From positions 1-35,093 of the forward strand of contig JAGWWA010000017.1 in assembly GCA_018970605.1 (NCBI GenBank): a DNA stretch of 35,093 nt, given 5' to 3'. Positions within the stretch are counted from its first letter, which is position 1. Each line of letters opens with the position of its first letter. The notes under the pieces are model-generated. The model made no database searches. It was not told the origin of the DNA and saw only the letters and a list, made by a program, of their open reading frames with translations. Positions 1 through 9,358 of the stretch are shown piece after piece. This stretch comes from Planctomycetota bacterium. GTDB lineage: Bacteria; Planctomycetota; Planctomycetia; Pirellulales; UBA1268. The translations under genes and the position numbers were made by a program.

Positions 1-19
1 CGGTTCGACGCGGCGCCGC

Positions 20-1462
20 CTACGCGAGGATCGGCTTGACGACCTTCGCCGGCTCGACGCCCGTCAGCTTCGCATCGAGCCCCATGAAGGGGAACGTGAA
101 CCGCATGTGGTCGATGCCGAGCAGATGGAGCATCGTGGCGTGCAGGTCGCGGACATGCACGGGATCGGCGACCGCGAAGTAGCCAAAGTCGTCGGTGGCG
201 CCGTGGGTCACGCCCCCTTTGATGCCGCCGCCGGCGAGCACCATGCTGAAGCCCTTGATGTGGTGGTCGCGGCCGATCGATTTGCCCTCGCCCTGTCCCA
301 TCGGCGTCCGCCCGAACTCGCCGCCGATCACCACCAGCGTTTCGTCGAGCATGCCGCGGCGGGCGAGGTCGGAGAGGAGGCCGGCCGCGGCGGTGTCGGT
401 GGGCGGGCAGATCTCCTGCATGAAGCCGTCGATGCCGCTGTGGTGATCCCAGTCGCTGGCGTAGACGTGCACGAACCGCACGCCCCGCTCCACCAGCCGC
501 CGAGCCATGAGGCAGTTGGTGCCCACCGTCGCCTTGCCCGGCTCGGCGCCGTAGAGGGCAAGCGTCTCGGGCGTCTCATCGGACAGGTCCGCGAGCGTGG
601 GCACGCTCGTCTGCATTCGGAAGGCGAGTTCGTACTGCTTGATCCGCGTGGCGACGTCGGGGTCGTGAACCGAGGCGAGCCGGTGCCGCTCGAGCGCCGC
701 GACGGTGTCGATCAGGTCCCGCTGATGGGCCGCCGATACGCCCGGCGGATTCGCGACGTAGTGCACCGGCGCACCACTGGTGGCGAACTCGACGCCCTGG
801 AACTGGCCCGGAAGGAAGCCGGAGTGCCACTGCCGGGCGGCGATCGGCTGTGGGTTGCGGCCGAGCTTGCTCGTCATCACCACGAAGCCCGGAAGGTCGT
901 CGGCCTCGCTGCCGAGGCCGTAGGTGACCCAGGCCCCCATGCTCGGCCGGCCGGAGAGGGCTGTGCCGCAGTTCATGAAGGTGTGCGCGGGATCGTGGTT
1001 GATCTGGTCCGTCACCATGCTTCGCACGATGGCGTACGAATCGGCCAAGGCACCGAGTTTCGGAAAATAGTCGCTCACCTCCGCGCCGCTGGTCCCGTAG
1101 CGGGAGAACGTCGTGCGGGGCCCGAGGCAGATCAGCTTCTTGCCCTGCAGCTGCGCGATCGGCTGACCGGCCGTCACGCTCTCGGGCATCTCCTGGCCAT
1201 CGAGTTCGGCGAGCTTCGGCTTCGGATCGAATGTTTCGAGGTGGCTCGGACCACCGGCGAGGCACAGGAAGATCACCGCCTTCGCCTTGGGCGGATGGTG
1301 CCGCGGGACGACGGCGCCTTGATAGCGGTCGCTGGAGTGCGGCGCCGGTGCGGGCACGGTGGCCAGGCCATCGCGGGCGAGCAGCCCCGACAGCGCGGCG
1401 CCGCCGAGCGACAGGCCGGAGCGGGCCAGAAACGTGCGGCGGTGGATCGAAAAGTCGTGCAT
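20..1462 (-). CDS. DUF1501 domain-containing exported protein
   Basis: This is a sulfatase-fold-like DUF1501 protein, a family abundant in planctomycetes and usually encoded beside DUF1549/DUF1553 proteins. The exact reaction is unknown. The N-terminus looks like a Tat signal (IHRRTFLARSGLSLGGAALSG), which implies folded export to the periplasm. Family signatures are visible: LAGGPSHLETFDPKP near residue 70, DQINHDPAHTF around 155, and the C-terminal stretch GGEFGRTP, GRDHH and DLHATMLHLLGID. The length of 480 aa is normal for the family. I chose the ATG at 1462; a TTG codon at 1468 would add two residues and overlap the stop of the upstream gene. The stop of the DUF1549/DUF1553 gene lies 3 nt before this ATG, so the two are almost certainly co-transcribed and translationally coupled. 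Confidence 0.93.
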   Translation of the reverse strand: MHDFSIHRRTFLARSGLSLGGAALSGLLARDGLATVPAPAPHSSDRYQGAVVPRHHPPKAKAVIFLCLAGGPSHLETFDPKPKLAELDGQEMPESVTAGQPIAQLQGKKLICLGPRTTFSRYGTSGAEVSDYFPKLGALADSYAIVRSMVTDQINHDPAHTFMNCGTALSGRPSMGAWVTYGLGSEADDLPGFVVMTSKLGRNPQPIAARQWHSGFLPGQFQGVEFATSGAPVHYVANPPGVSAAHQRDLIDTVAALERHRLASVHDPDVATRIKQYELAFRMQTSVPTLADLSDETPETLALYGAEPGKATVGTNCLMARRLVERGVRFVHVYASDWDHHSGIDGFMQEICPPTDTAAAGLLSDLARRGMLDETLVVIGGEFGRTPMGQGEGKSIGRDHHIKGFSMVLAGGGIKGGVTHGATDDFGYFAVADPVHVRDLHATMLHLLGIDHMRFTFPFMGLDAKLTGVEPAKVVKPILA

Positions 1463-1464
1463 GC

Positions 1465-3933
1465 TCAATACCGCGCGATGGCTTCATGGAGGTTGAGGAC
1501 GGCGCGAGACGTGGCGGTCCAGGCGGCGAGCTCACGCTCGTCCAGATTCGCGTCCCGAGGGGCGATGCCGACGGCGAGCAGTTCCGCAGCGGCCCGAGGG
1601 TCTGCTGAGTAGTCGGCACGGCGGCGTGCAAGGAGGCCCCTGGCGAGGGCGAGTTCTTCGGTGTCGGGCATCCGCGAGAGCGTCCGCTTCCAGAGAAGGG
1701 CGAGCTTGTCATCGTCGCTGCCGCCGCTCTTGAGGGCGAGTTCGGCGAGCTTCCGGGCGGCCTCGACGAATGTCGGATCGTTGAGGAGCACGAGCGCTGC
1801 CTTGGGGGTGTTCGACCGCATCCGCACCGCGGTGCACTCCTCGCGGGTCGGGGCATCGAAGGCGAGCAGCTGCGGATGCAGAAACATCCGCTGCCAGTGG
1901 ACGTAGAGCCCGCGCCGCCACTGGCGGTCGTCATCGTCCTGCTTGTAGTCCCGCTGCGGAAAGTTGAGGTGCCCGTAGTAGCCGGCCGGCTGATAGGGAT
2001 GCACGCTCGCGCCGCCGAGCCGCTCCACGAGCAGGCCGCTCGCGGCGAGCGCCGTGTCGCGAACGCTCTCCGCCGGCAGCCGCCAACGGCCCTGCCGGGC
2101 CAGGAGCCGGTTGTCGGGGTCACGAGCGAGCAGTTCCTCTGGTGCTTCCGACGACATCCGGTAGGCCCGGCTCGTCACAATCGTGCGGACGAGGTCGCGG
2201 ACGCTCCAGCCGTGAGCCATGAACTCCAGAGCCAGATCGTCGAGAAGCTCCGGATGGTCGGGCAGTTCGCCCTGGCCACCGAAGTCGCCGAGGCTTCTGC
2301 AGAGGCCGGCGCCGAAGAAAATCGCCCAGAGTCGGTTGGCGGTGACACGGGCGGTGAACTCGCCGATGCCGCTGTCCTGCGCCGGGTTCACGAGCCACTG
2401 GGCGAGGTCGGCCCGCGTGGCTCGGCCCTTCGCGGGGATCGAGCCGAGGAATGTCGGGATCGCCGGCTCGACCACGTCGCCCGAGTCGTCCATCCAGTTG
2501 CCGCGGGGCAGGATGCGGACCGTTCGGGGCTCTTCGAGCGCCTTGGTGACCATCAGCGTGCGTTCGAGCGCACTCCGCTCCTTCTGCAGCTTCGCGAGCC
2601 GCTTGCGGTCGGCCACGATGGAGTCTGATTCCGGCTCGGGAGGCTGGGCCCGTGGCGGCAGGACAAGCGGCGGCAGCCGGCTCTCGAGGGAGTGGATCGT
2701 GGCGTCGAGTTCCTCCGCCCGCGCACGATCAAACGGGCCGACGATCCGAATTTCGGGTGAGCGGATCGTCGGCAAGGTGTTGAGGTTCTGCTTGCCGAGG
2801 CCGGCCTTGTCGAGATGCCGCTCGTCGTCGATGTCGGCGAAGAAGGCCCCGAGGCGATAGAAGTCGGCGGCCGTGTAGGGGTCATACTTGTGGTCGTGGC
2901 ACTGGGCGCAGCCCACCGTCGCGCCCATCCACGCGCCCGACACGTTGCGGATCCGGTCGGCCTGATAGATCGCGCGGTATTCCTTGGCCTGCAGTCCTCC
3001 TTCGTGCGTCGTCTGGAGCAGTCGGTTGTAGCTGCTTGCCAGCACCGGGTCGTCGGGGTGCTCGCCGTCACGCGGACCGACGAGGTCGCCGGCCAGTTGA
3101 AGCTCCGTGAAGCGATCGAAGGGAACGTCTTCGAGAAACGCCTTGATCACCCAGTCGCGGTACGGCGAGATGTTGTGCGGTTGGTCGCCGTGGTAGCCCA
3201 CCGTGTCGGCGTAGCGGACGAGATCGAGCCACCAGGCTGCCAGCCGCTCGGCATGTCGCGGCGAGGCGAGAAGGTGGTCGACCAGCCGTTCGTAGCGGTC
3301 GGGGCGGGTGTCGGCGAGATAGGCGTCGACTTCTTCAGGCGATGGCGGCAGCCCCGTCAGGTCGAAGGTGATCCGTCGCAGGAGGGTGAGCGCATCGGCG
3401 TCGGCAGCCGGGGCGAGGCCTTCCGCCTCCAGCCTCGCGAGCACGAAGCGGTCAATCCAGTTTGTCGGCCACGATTCATCCCGCACCGCCGGCGGACCAT
3501 GCCGCCGCGGTGCCACATAGGCCCAATGCGGCGCGTACGGCGCACCGGCGGCGATCCACCGTGCGAGGAGTTCCTTCTGAGCGGCCGTGAGCACGTGGTT
3601 GCTCTCCGGCGGTGGCATCACCATGTCGGGGTCGGTCTCGTGGAGGCGGGCCACGAGTTCGCTCTCCTCGGGATGGCCCGGCACGATCGCCCGGCTGCCG
3701 CTGTCGAGTTCCGCGACCGCCGCGTCGCGGTCGTCGAGCCGCAGGCCGCCGCGACGGTCGTGCTCGTCGGGCCCGTGGCAGGCGAAGCAGTTGTGCGACA
3801 GGATCGGCCGGATGTCGCGGTTGAAGTCGGGCGGACGGGCGGCGGCGGCGAGCGGGTTGGCGGCGACGGCCCAGACGGTGGCCGCGTGGACCGCAGGCCG
3901 GCCCCACCGCACGAAGACCAGCAGAGATCGCAT
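1465..3933 (-). CDS. Planctomycete cytochrome c / DUF1549 / DUF1553 protein
   Basis: A large exported protein of 822 aa. Visible parts in order: an N-terminal signal-like hydrophobic stretch (1-32); a planctomycete-type cytochrome c domain with heme motif CFACH at 49-53; a DUF1549 domain about 155-365 with LTGLPPSPEEVDAYL and a second CxxCH motif (CAQCH, 342-346); and DUF1553 about 540-800 with TARVTANRLW, GDFGGQGELPDHPELLDDLA and LVRTIVTSRAYRMSS. The family always travels with DUF1501 partners, as here. It is proposed to serve periplasmic oxidation or breakdown of complex substrates, but its biochemistry is not established. The frame stays open to 3993, but the ATG at 3933 is preceded by GAGG six bases upstream and by a sensible signal sequence, so I start there. 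Confidence 0.93.
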   Translation of the reverse strand: MRSLLVFVRWGRPAVHAATVWAVAANPLAAAARPPDFNRDIRPILSHNCFACHGPDEHDRRGGLRLDDRDAAVAELDSGSRAIVPGHPEESELVARLHETDPDMVMPPPESNHVLTAAQKELLARWIAAGAPYAPHWAYVAPRRHGPPAVRDESWPTNWIDRFVLARLEAEGLAPAADADALTLLRRITFDLTGLPPSPEEVDAYLADTRPDRYERLVDHLLASPRHAERLAAWWLDLVRYADTVGYHGDQPHNISPYRDWVIKAFLEDVPFDRFTELQLAGDLVGPRDGEHPDDPVLASSYNRLLQTTHEGGLQAKEYRAIYQADRIRNVSGAWMGATVGCAQCHDHKYDPYTAADFYRLGAFFADIDDERHLDKAGLGKQNLNTLPTIRSPEIRIVGPFDRARAEELDATIHSLESRLPPLVLPPRAQPPEPESDSIVADRKRLAKLQKERSALERTLMVTKALEEPRTVRILPRGNWMDDSGDVVEPAIPTFLGSIPAKGRATRADLAQWLVNPAQDSGIGEFTARVTANRLWAIFFGAGLCRSLGDFGGQGELPDHPELLDDLALEFMAHGWSVRDLVRTIVTSRAYRMSSEAPEELLARDPDNRLLARQGRWRLPAESVRDTALAASGLLVERLGGASVHPYQPAGYYGHLNFPQRDYKQDDDDRQWRRGLYVHWQRMFLHPQLLAFDAPTREECTAVRMRSNTPKAALVLLNDPTFVEAARKLAELALKSGGSDDDKLALLWKRTLSRMPDTEELALARGLLARRRADYSADPRAAAELLAVGIAPRDANLDERELAAWTATSRAVLNLHEAIARY

Positions 3934-3998
3934 GAAACGCCTCGAGACCGTTGATTTTAGCGTGGCGGGGCCGCATCGGCACCGCGGGGGCACGCTCG

Positions 3999-4027
3999 TT
4001 GACGGTCACCGACCCCGAACGTAGATT
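3999..4027 (+). promoter_or_regulatory. Sigma-70-type promoter for ppdK
   Basis: TTGACG at 3999-4004 and TAGATT at 4022-4027 are separated by exactly 17 bases, a good match to a housekeeping promoter. The predicted transcription start near 4034 would give a 5' leader of about 60 nt before the ppdK ATG at 4097. The site lies in the gap between divergently transcribed genes. It was read by eye and is not experimentally supported. Confidence 0.5.
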
Positions 4028-4096
4028 CGGTCGGCTTTTCCGGAGAAAAACCGCCGGTTTTTCCCCATCCACACCACGAAAGGGATCGTCCTGCCC

Positions 4097-6883
4097 ATGG
4101 CCACGTCGACCAAGAAGTCCGCCGCCAAGAAGTCTGCCAAGAAGTCGGGAGCCAGCGGTGGCAAGGCGGGCAAGATGACCTACTACTTCGGGGCCAAGAA
4201 GTGTGACGGCGATGGCACCATGAAGGCCCTGCTCGGCGGCAAGGGCGCCAACCTCGCGCAGATGACGAAGATCGGGCTGCCCGTTCCTCCCGGTTTCACG
4301 ATCACGACCCAGGTCTGCATCGACTACTACAAGCACGGCAAGAAGTTCCCCAAGGGCCTCGAGGATGAGGTCGCCGCCGCCATGCGGCTCATGGAGAAGG
4401 AGACGGGGAAGAAGTTCGGCGACATGAAGAACGCGCTGCTCGTCAGCGTTCGTTCCGGCGCCCGCGACAGCATGCCGGGCATGATGGACACGATCCTCAA
4501 CCTCGGCCTCAACGACGAGACGGTGAAGGGCCTCGCCGAGGCCACCGGCAATCCCCGCTTTGCCTACGACTCCTACCGTCGCTTCATCCAGATGTATGGC
4601 GACGTCGTGATGGGCGTGCAGAAGCGGCACGAGAACGAGCACGACCCCTTTGAGGAGGCGATGGAGGGGCTGAAGCACCAGCTCGGCATCCACGACGACA
4701 CCGACCTCACCGAGTCGCACCTCCGGGAGCTGATCAGCCGCTACCTGCGGCTCATCAAGGATCGGACCGGCAAGGGCTTTCCGCAGGATCCGTTCGACCA
4801 GCTGATGGGTGCCGTGGGCGCCGTGTTCGGCAGTTGGATGAACGAGCGGGCGATCATCTACCGCCGCAAGTACAAGATCCCCGACGAGTGGGGCACCGCC
4901 GTCAACGTGCAGAGCATGGTGTTCGGCAACATGGGCGACGACTGCGCCACGGGCGTGGCCTTCACCCGCGACCCGGCCACCGGCGAGGACGTCTTCTACG
5001 GCGAGTATCTCGTCAACGCCCAGGGCGAGGACGTGGTGGCCGGCGTGCGGACGCCGAAGCCCGTCGCCGAGATGAAGCACGAGGCGATGTTCGCCGGCAC
5101 CTACAAGGAACTGGAGAAGGTCCGGCAGACGCTCGAGAAGAAGTTCGGCGACGTCCAGGACTTCGAGTTCACCGTCGAGAAGAAGAAGCTCTACATGCTG
5201 CAGACGCGGCACGGCAAGCGGACGGCGCTGGCCTACGTAAAGATCGCCCACGACATGGTGAAGCAGAAGCTCATGACGGCCGAGCACGCCATCCAGTCGG
5301 CCGACCCCGACGCCCTTTCGCAGCTGCTCGCCCCGATCTTCGACCGCCACGACTACGAGGCGGCCAAGAAGGGCGGCCGACTGCTCACGACGGGCCTGCC
5401 CGCCGGCCCGGGGGCGGCCACCGGCCAGCTCGTGTTCACGGCGGCCAAGGCCGAGGAGCTGGCCCACAAGGGCGAGAAGGTCGTGCTCGCCCGCGTCGAG
5501 ACGAGCCCCGAAGACCTCCGCGGCATGATCGCCGCCGAGGGCATCCTCACCAGTCGCGGCGGCGTGTCGAGCCATGCGGCTCTCGTGGCCCGGCAGATGG
5601 GCAAGGTCTGCGTGGCCGGTGCCGGTGCGATCCAGATCGACTATGCCGCGGGCACGCTGAAGTGCGCCGGCAAGACGCTCAAGGAGGGCGACGCGATCTC
5701 GATCAACGGCTCGACGGGTGAGGTGTTCGCCGGCGGGATCAAGACCGCCGACAGCGAGCTGAAGCAGGTGCTGATCGCCAAGACCATGAAGCCCGCCGAC
5801 TCGGAGGTCTTCCAGTACTACGACTTCATCATGAAGCTCGCCGACAAGCATCGGAAGCTCGGGATCCGCACGAATGCCGACACCCCGGAGCAGGTTCGGC
5901 ACGCGATCGCGTTTGGCGCCGAGGGTATCGGCCTGACCCGGACCGAGCACATGTTCTTCGAGGGTGACCGCATCGACGCGATGCGGGAGATGATCCTCGC
6001 CGAGTCCGAGGAGGCCCGCCGGGCCGCCCTCGGCAAACTCCTGCCCTACCAGCGGGACGACTTCGAGGGCATCTTCAAGGCGCTCGACGGCCGTCCGGCC
6101 ACGATCCGCTTCCTCGACCCCCCGCTGCACGAGTTCGTGCCGCACGACGAGAAGGCCCAGGCCGACCTGGCCAAGAAACTCAAGCTCCCGCTCGAGACCG
6201 TGAAGGCCCGCGTCGCGGCGCTGCACGAGTTCAACCCGATGCTTGGCCACCGCGGCTGCCGCCTCGGCATCAGCTATCCGGAAATCTCCGAGATGCAGGC
6301 CCGGGCCGTGTTCGAGGCCGCTGCCAAGGTGCAGAAGGCCGGCATCAAGGTGAAGCCGGAGATCATGATTCCGCTCGTCGGCTTCAAGAAGGAGCTCGAC
6401 AACCAGGTGGAGATCGTCCACGCCGTCGCCGAAAAGGTGCAGGCGGAGACGGGCCAGAAGATCAAGTATCTCGTCGGCACGATGATCGAGATCCCGCGCG
6501 GCGCGCTGACGGCTGACGAGATCGCCGAGACGGCCGAGTTCTTCTCGTTCGGCACCAACGATCTCACGCAGACGTGCCTCGGCATGAGCCGCGACGACAT
6601 GGGCTCGTTCCTCGGAAAGTACACCGACGAGGGTATTTTCAAGGCCAACCCGTTCGCGTCGATCGACGCTTCCGGTGTGGGTCAGTTGATGAAGATCGCC
6701 GTCGAGAAGGGGCAGAAGACCCGCAAGGACATCAAGCTCGGCATCTGCGGCGAGCATGGTGGCGATCCCCACTCGGTGTTGTTCTGTCACCACATCGGGC
6801 TCGACTACGTGAGCTGCTCGCCGTTCCGCCTGCCGGTGGCACGTCTGGCGGCGGCCCAGGCGGCCCTCGGGAAGACGTACTGA
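4097..6883 (+). CDS. ppdK: Pyruvate, phosphate dikinase
   Basis: Cytosolic enzyme interconverting pyruvate, ATP and phosphate with phosphoenolpyruvate, AMP and pyrophosphate, linking glycolysis and gluconeogenesis. The 928 aa chain shows the ATP-grasp nucleotide domain ([30 protein letters not shown]), the swivelling phosphohistidine domain ([17 protein letters not shown], His493) and the PEP/pyruvate barrel ([34 protein letters not shown] with catalytic Cys884). The enzyme is usually about 870-890 aa; the excess is mostly a 26-residue Lys/Ala/Ser-rich N-terminal tail ([13 protein letters not shown]) before the conserved [12 protein letters not shown] start. The purine-rich AAAGGGA lies about 11 nt before the ATG. 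It is a single-gene unit with its own promoter and a downstream hairpin. Confidence 0.97.
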   Translation: MATSTKKSAAKKSAKKSGASGGKAGKMTYYFGAKKCDGDGTMKALLGGKGANLAQMTKIGLPVPPGFTITTQVCIDYYKHGKKFPKGLEDEVAAAMRLMEKETGKKFGDMKNALLVSVRSGARDSMPGMMDTILNLGLNDETVKGLAEATGNPRFAYDSYRRFIQMYGDVVMGVQKRHENEHDPFEEAMEGLKHQLGIHDDTDLTESHLRELISRYLRLIKDRTGKGFPQDPFDQLMGAVGAVFGSWMNERAIIYRRKYKIPDEWGTAVNVQSMVFGNMGDDCATGVAFTRDPATGEDVFYGEYLVNAQGEDVVAGVRTPKPVAEMKHEAMFAGTYKELEKVRQTLEKKFGDVQDFEFTVEKKKLYMLQTRHGKRTALAYVKIAHDMVKQKLMTAEHAIQSADPDALSQLLAPIFDRHDYEAAKKGGRLLTTGLPAGPGAATGQLVFTAAKAEELAHKGEKVVLARVETSPEDLRGMIAAEGILTSRGGVSSHAALVARQMGKVCVAGAGAIQIDYAAGTLKCAGKTLKEGDAISINGSTGEVFAGGIKTADSELKQVLIAKTMKPADSEVFQYYDFIMKLADKHRKLGIRTNADTPEQVRHAIAFGAEGIGLTRTEHMFFEGDRIDAMREMILAESEEARRAALGKLLPYQRDDFEGIFKALDGRPATIRFLDPPLHEFVPHDEKAQADLAKKLKLPLETVKARVAALHEFNPMLGHRGCRLGISYPEISEMQARAVFEAAAKVQKAGIKVKPEIMIPLVGFKKELDNQVEIVHAVAEKVQAETGQKIKYLVGTMIEIPRGALTADEIAETAEFFSFGTNDLTQTCLGMSRDDMGSFLGKYTDEGIFKANPFASIDASGVGQLMKIAVEKGQKTRKDIKLGICGEHGGDPHSVLFCHHIGLDYVSCSPFRLPVARLAAAQAALGKTY

Positions 6884-6890
6884 ATACATG

Positions 6891-6919
6891 CCCGCCGGGC
6901 CATCCATGGCCCCGGCGGG
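6891..6919 (+). terminator. Hairpin after ppdK
   Basis: A perfect 9 bp stem, CCCGCCGGG (6891-6899) with CCCGGCGGG (6911-6919), closes an 11 nt loop starting 8 nt after the ppdK stop codon. No U-tract follows, so it could end transcription only weakly or mainly protect the 3' end. A second hairpin, GCCGGCC-N5-GGCCGGC, follows at 6931-6949. Confidence 0.5.
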
Positions 6920-6980
6920 CTGGTTCGGTGGCCGGCCGTCCAGGCCGGCAGGCGATCGAGTTGCTCGTCGGGCAGCCTTG

Positions 6981-7018
6981 GGCCGTCGCGGGTGCAGCCA
7001 AGGTGCACCCGGACGGCC
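6981..7018. repeat. Long hairpin in the ppdK-transporter gap
   Basis: GGCCGTC (6981-6987) and GGGTGCA (6990-6996) pair with TGCACCC (7004-7010) and GACGGCC (7012-7018). This gives 14 base pairs with a small 2x1 internal loop and a 7 nt apical loop. It is the third hairpin in the 410 bp gene-free stretch 6884-7293, upstream of the MITE-like element. No coding capacity is evident here. It may be a decayed palindromic repeat or a structured RNA; its function is unknown. Confidence 0.45.
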
Positions 7019-7102
7019 AGACGGTCGCAGCTCCGGGTGACCTTTGGCCGCCCATCTCTCACACGGTTGGGCTTCCTCAACGCGTCCAGTTGTGGCGAGC
7101 GA

Positions 7103-7232
7103 GGGGCTGCCTGTGCCCGGGAGCCGGGCTATGGAAGCAAGCGCAGCCAGGATGGCGAAGCGCAGCGGACATGCAGAGAGCGGATGCCACGATGGCATCC
7201 GCGAACGTCCGGCGACGGGCATGGGCAGCCCT
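7103..7232 (+). mobile_element. MITE-like element, copy 1
   Basis: A 130 bp element bounded by imperfect terminal inverted repeats, GGGGCTGCCTGTGCC on the left and GGCATGGGCAGCCC on the right. Its interior (AGCCAGGATGGCGAAGCGCA, AGAGAGCGGATGC, GCGAACGTCCGGCGA) matches, in opposite orientation, the element at 16735-16865. It has no coding capacity of its own, sits in an intergenic region 62 bp before a transporter start, and shows no clear target-site duplication. It is best described as a non-autonomous, transposon-derived or REP-like repeat. Its termini are more diverged than those of copy 2, so it may be the older insertion. Confidence 0.7.
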
Positions 7233-7293
7233 GAGCGGCTCGGCTCCGGAGGTTGAAAACCTACGGCCACAGGAGGGCGGCTACACTCGCCGC

Positions 7294-8706
7294 ATGGACC
7301 TCTCGCCCGAAGCGCTGCGGCTGGCGTTCATCGTCGCGACGGTGATCGTCCTCTGGTTCACCGAGGCGCTGCCGCTGGCGGTCACCGCGCTGCTCGGGGC
7401 CGTCGCCTGCGTCGTTGCGGGCGTGGCGCCGGCGAAGGAGGTCTTCCGGCCGTTCGCCGACCCGCTGATCTTCCTGTTCATCGGGTCGTTTCTGCTCGCC
7501 GAAGCGATCCGCCAGCATCGCCTCGACCGCCGGCTCGCCTATGCCGTGCTGTCGTTGCCTGCGGTCGGTGAACGCCCCGTGGGCATCCTCGCCGCGGTGG
7601 TGGCGGTGTCGGTGCTGATCAGCGCCTTCATCTCCAACACCGTCACCGCGGCGATGATGATGGCCATCGTCACCGGCATCCTCACGGCCATCGAGGAGTC
7701 GGCGGCCGTGTCGGGTGTTCGGCCGGCGGCCAGGTTCGCGACGGGCCTGTTTCTCTCGATCGCGTTCGCCGCCTCGATCGGCGGACTGGCCACGCCCATC
7801 GGCACACCCACCAACCTCATCGGCCTGGGGTTCATCCGCAACCAGCTGGGCGTGAGCATCTCGTTTCCTGGCTGGTGTGCGATCAGCCTACCGGTGGTCG
7901 TGATCCTGGCGACGATCCTCGTGACGGTCATGGCGCGGCTGTTCCCGGCGGGCGTTCACCGGCTCGAGGGCGTGCAGGCGTTCGTCCGTGGCGAGCGTGC
8001 ACGGCTCGGCCCCTGGACCACGGGCCAGAAGTCGACCGCACTCGCGTTTGGGGTCACGGTGGCGATGTGGGTGGTGCCGGGCATCCTCCTGGTGGCGCTC
8101 GGGGCGGAGCATCCGGCAAGCGTCTGGTGCCGCGATCGCCTGCCCGAGGGCGTGGCTGCGCTGATCGGGGCGATCCTGCTCTTCCTGCTGCCCGGGGATC
8201 GCGGGGAGGATGGCCGCGTGCGGCGGGTGATGTCGTGGAGCGGCGCCCGCATCGACTGGGACATCGTCCTCCTCTACGGCGGCGGCCTCGCGCTCGGCGA
8301 ACTCTGCTTCTCCACGGGGCTGGCGGCGGCGGTCGGTCGGCAGATCACTGGGTGGATTCCCCACGGCGCTGGAGCGGCCGCCGCGCTCGTGGCGGTGGCG
8401 GCGCTCGTCGCCGTCGTGACGAGCGAGTTCACCAGCAACGTGGCCAGCGCCACGATGGTGGTGCCGATCGTGATTGCCATGGGTCAGGCCGTCGGCGTCG
8501 AGCCCGTGGCGGCGGCGCTCGCGGCCACGATGGCGGCGAGTCTCGGCTTCATGATGCCCGTGAGCAGTCCGTGCAATGCGATCGTCTACGGCTCGGGGCG
8601 GATTCCACTCCGGGCGATGATGCTCTCGGGTGCGGTTCTCGACCTGATCGGCTGGGGCGTGATCACCGCCGCGCTGCTTGTCGCCTCTCGGACGATCGTC
8701 TGCTGA
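7294..8706 (+). CDS. DASS/SLC13-family anion:sodium symporter
   Basis: Inner-membrane transporter of the divalent-anion:Na+ symporter (SLC13/CitT) family, which moves dicarboxylates, citrate, sulfate or phosphate. The substrate cannot be read from sequence. The 470 aa chain is almost entirely hydrophobic, with about 11-12 membrane segments. It carries the paired SNT-type motifs (SNTVTAAMMM near 110 and TSNVASATMVVPIV near 385), each followed by a Pro-rich reentrant loop (ATPIGTPTNLIGLG and MPVSSPCNAIVYGSG). The ATG at 7294 is favoured by the onset of hydrophobic sequence. AGGAGGG lies 16 nt upstream, too far for an ordinary Shine-Dalgarno, while TACACT sits 6 nt before the ATG, so the transcript may be leaderless. 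The gene converges on the Cys-rich gene across a strong hairpin. Confidence 0.9.
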   Translation: MDLSPEALRLAFIVATVIVLWFTEALPLAVTALLGAVACVVAGVAPAKEVFRPFADPLIFLFIGSFLLAEAIRQHRLDRRLAYAVLSLPAVGERPVGILAAVVAVSVLISAFISNTVTAAMMMAIVTGILTAIEESAAVSGVRPAARFATGLFLSIAFAASIGGLATPIGTPTNLIGLGFIRNQLGVSISFPGWCAISLPVVVILATILVTVMARLFPAGVHRLEGVQAFVRGERARLGPWTTGQKSTALAFGVTVAMWVVPGILLVALGAEHPASVWCRDRLPEGVAALIGAILLFLLPGDRGEDGRVRRVMSWSGARIDWDIVLLYGGGLALGELCFSTGLAAAVGRQITGWIPHGAGAAAALVAVAALVAVVTSEFTSNVASATMVVPIVIAMGQAVGVEPVAAALAATMAASLGFMMPVSSPCNAIVYGSGRIPLRAMMLSGAVLDLIGWGVITAALLVASRTIVC

Positions 8707-8726
8707 ACCAAGCCTAAAACGACGCC

Positions 8727-8761
8727 GCGGCCCGGCCGGGGGCACATGCCGGCCGGACCGC
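8727..8761. terminator. Bidirectional hairpin between convergent genes
   Basis: GCGGCCCGGCCGG (8727-8739) pairs with CCGGCCGGACCGC (8749-8761), 13 positions with a single mismatch, around a 9 nt loop. It lies 20 nt after the transporter stop and 60 nt beyond the stop of the convergent Cys-rich gene, where both transcripts should end. Four A residues precede it on the plus strand, which would read as a U-run for minus-strand transcription. Confidence 0.6.
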
Positions 8762-8821
8762 GTCAGAGGGTGTCGTCGTCCGTTGCCGCCGGATCAGGCG
8801 TCGCGTCGCGGGGGGCTGAGC

Positions 8822-9232
8822 TCAAAAGCCTCCCTCGATGACCGCGCCACACTGATGGCAACGGGGCAGGGCCAGCGGCTTGGGCGTGGGCATGTAGCCC
8901 TCCGCGCACAAGGTGTGGAGCCGCGGGAAACACGGCGGCAGCGTGACGCAGCCATGACGGTGGATGTCATGCTTCGCCCGAAGTTGGCCGCAGGGATCCG
9001 CGTGAAACACGCCGCAATGATGGCAGGACGGTCCGCACGCGGGGCCGCTCACGCTGCCATGCCAAGGGGGCTGCTGCACGTTCCGGCACCCGCAGGCGTT
9101 CCCCGACCCATCCGTGGACATCATCGCGGAGTCGTCCGTGACCGTCGTCTCTTGGGCTGTTGCCAGGCCGATCGCGAACAGCGATGGCAGGGCGACGACG
9201 ACGGCGGCGATGATGCGGTAGGGTGAACGCAC
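8822..9232 (-). CDS. Small Cys/His-rich exported protein
   Basis: A 136 aa protein of unknown function. The first 27 residues form a clear Sec signal peptide (RIIAAVVVALPSLFAIGLATAQ) with likely cleavage after ATA. The mature part is rich in Cys and His (CGCRN, CGPSCHHCG, HADPCG, HDIHRHGC, PPCF, HTLC, RCHQCG), which suggests disulfides or bound metal outside the cytoplasm. It ends in a CxxC-type motif, CHQCGAVIEGGF. The start is GTG at 9232, chosen because GGGAG lies about 8 nt upstream and the signal peptide begins immediately. A 12 bp palindrome (9285-9296) lies upstream and could be an operator. I do not recognise a named family; small Cys-rich secreted proteins of this sort recur in planctomycetes. 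Confidence 0.75.
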   Translation of the reverse strand: MRSPYRIIAAVVVALPSLFAIGLATAQETTVTDDSAMMSTDGSGNACGCRNVQQPPWHGSVSGPACGPSCHHCGVFHADPCGQLRAKHDIHRHGCVTLPPCFPRLHTLCAEGYMPTPKPLALPRCHQCGAVIEGGF

Positions 9233-9284
9233 GATGGGATCTCCCGGTAACGTGGTGCAGGCCTCACTGGCCACGCCGCGTTCT

Positions 9285-9296
9285 TCGACCGGTCGA
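9285..9296. promoter_or_regulatory. Palindrome upstream of the Cys-rich gene
   Basis: TCGACCGGTCGA is a perfect 12 bp palindrome about 53 bp upstream of the GTG start at 9232. It lies in the 126 bp gap between two minus-strand genes, a position suited to an operator. Chance occurrence in GC-rich DNA cannot be excluded and no regulator is encoded nearby. Confidence 0.25.
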
Positions 9297-9358
9297 GCCT
9301 GCCGGGATGAACGGCCGCACCGCAAGGACCGGTCGTGACGGTCGGGGCGACCCTGACG

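Noticed and set aside
107-1612. A roughly 500-codon plus-strand frame antisense to the DUF1501 gene
   Set aside because: It mirrors the codon pattern of the DUF1501 gene, which has clear family motifs. No recognisable domain occurs in the antisense frame.
3476-7270. A very long open reading frame (about 1264 codons) on the minus strand, antisense to ppdK
   Set aside because: It lies wholly across a certain gene, has His/Arg/Leu-rich composition typical of the antisense of GC-rich coding DNA, and shows no family motif. It also runs on into the MITE-like repeat.
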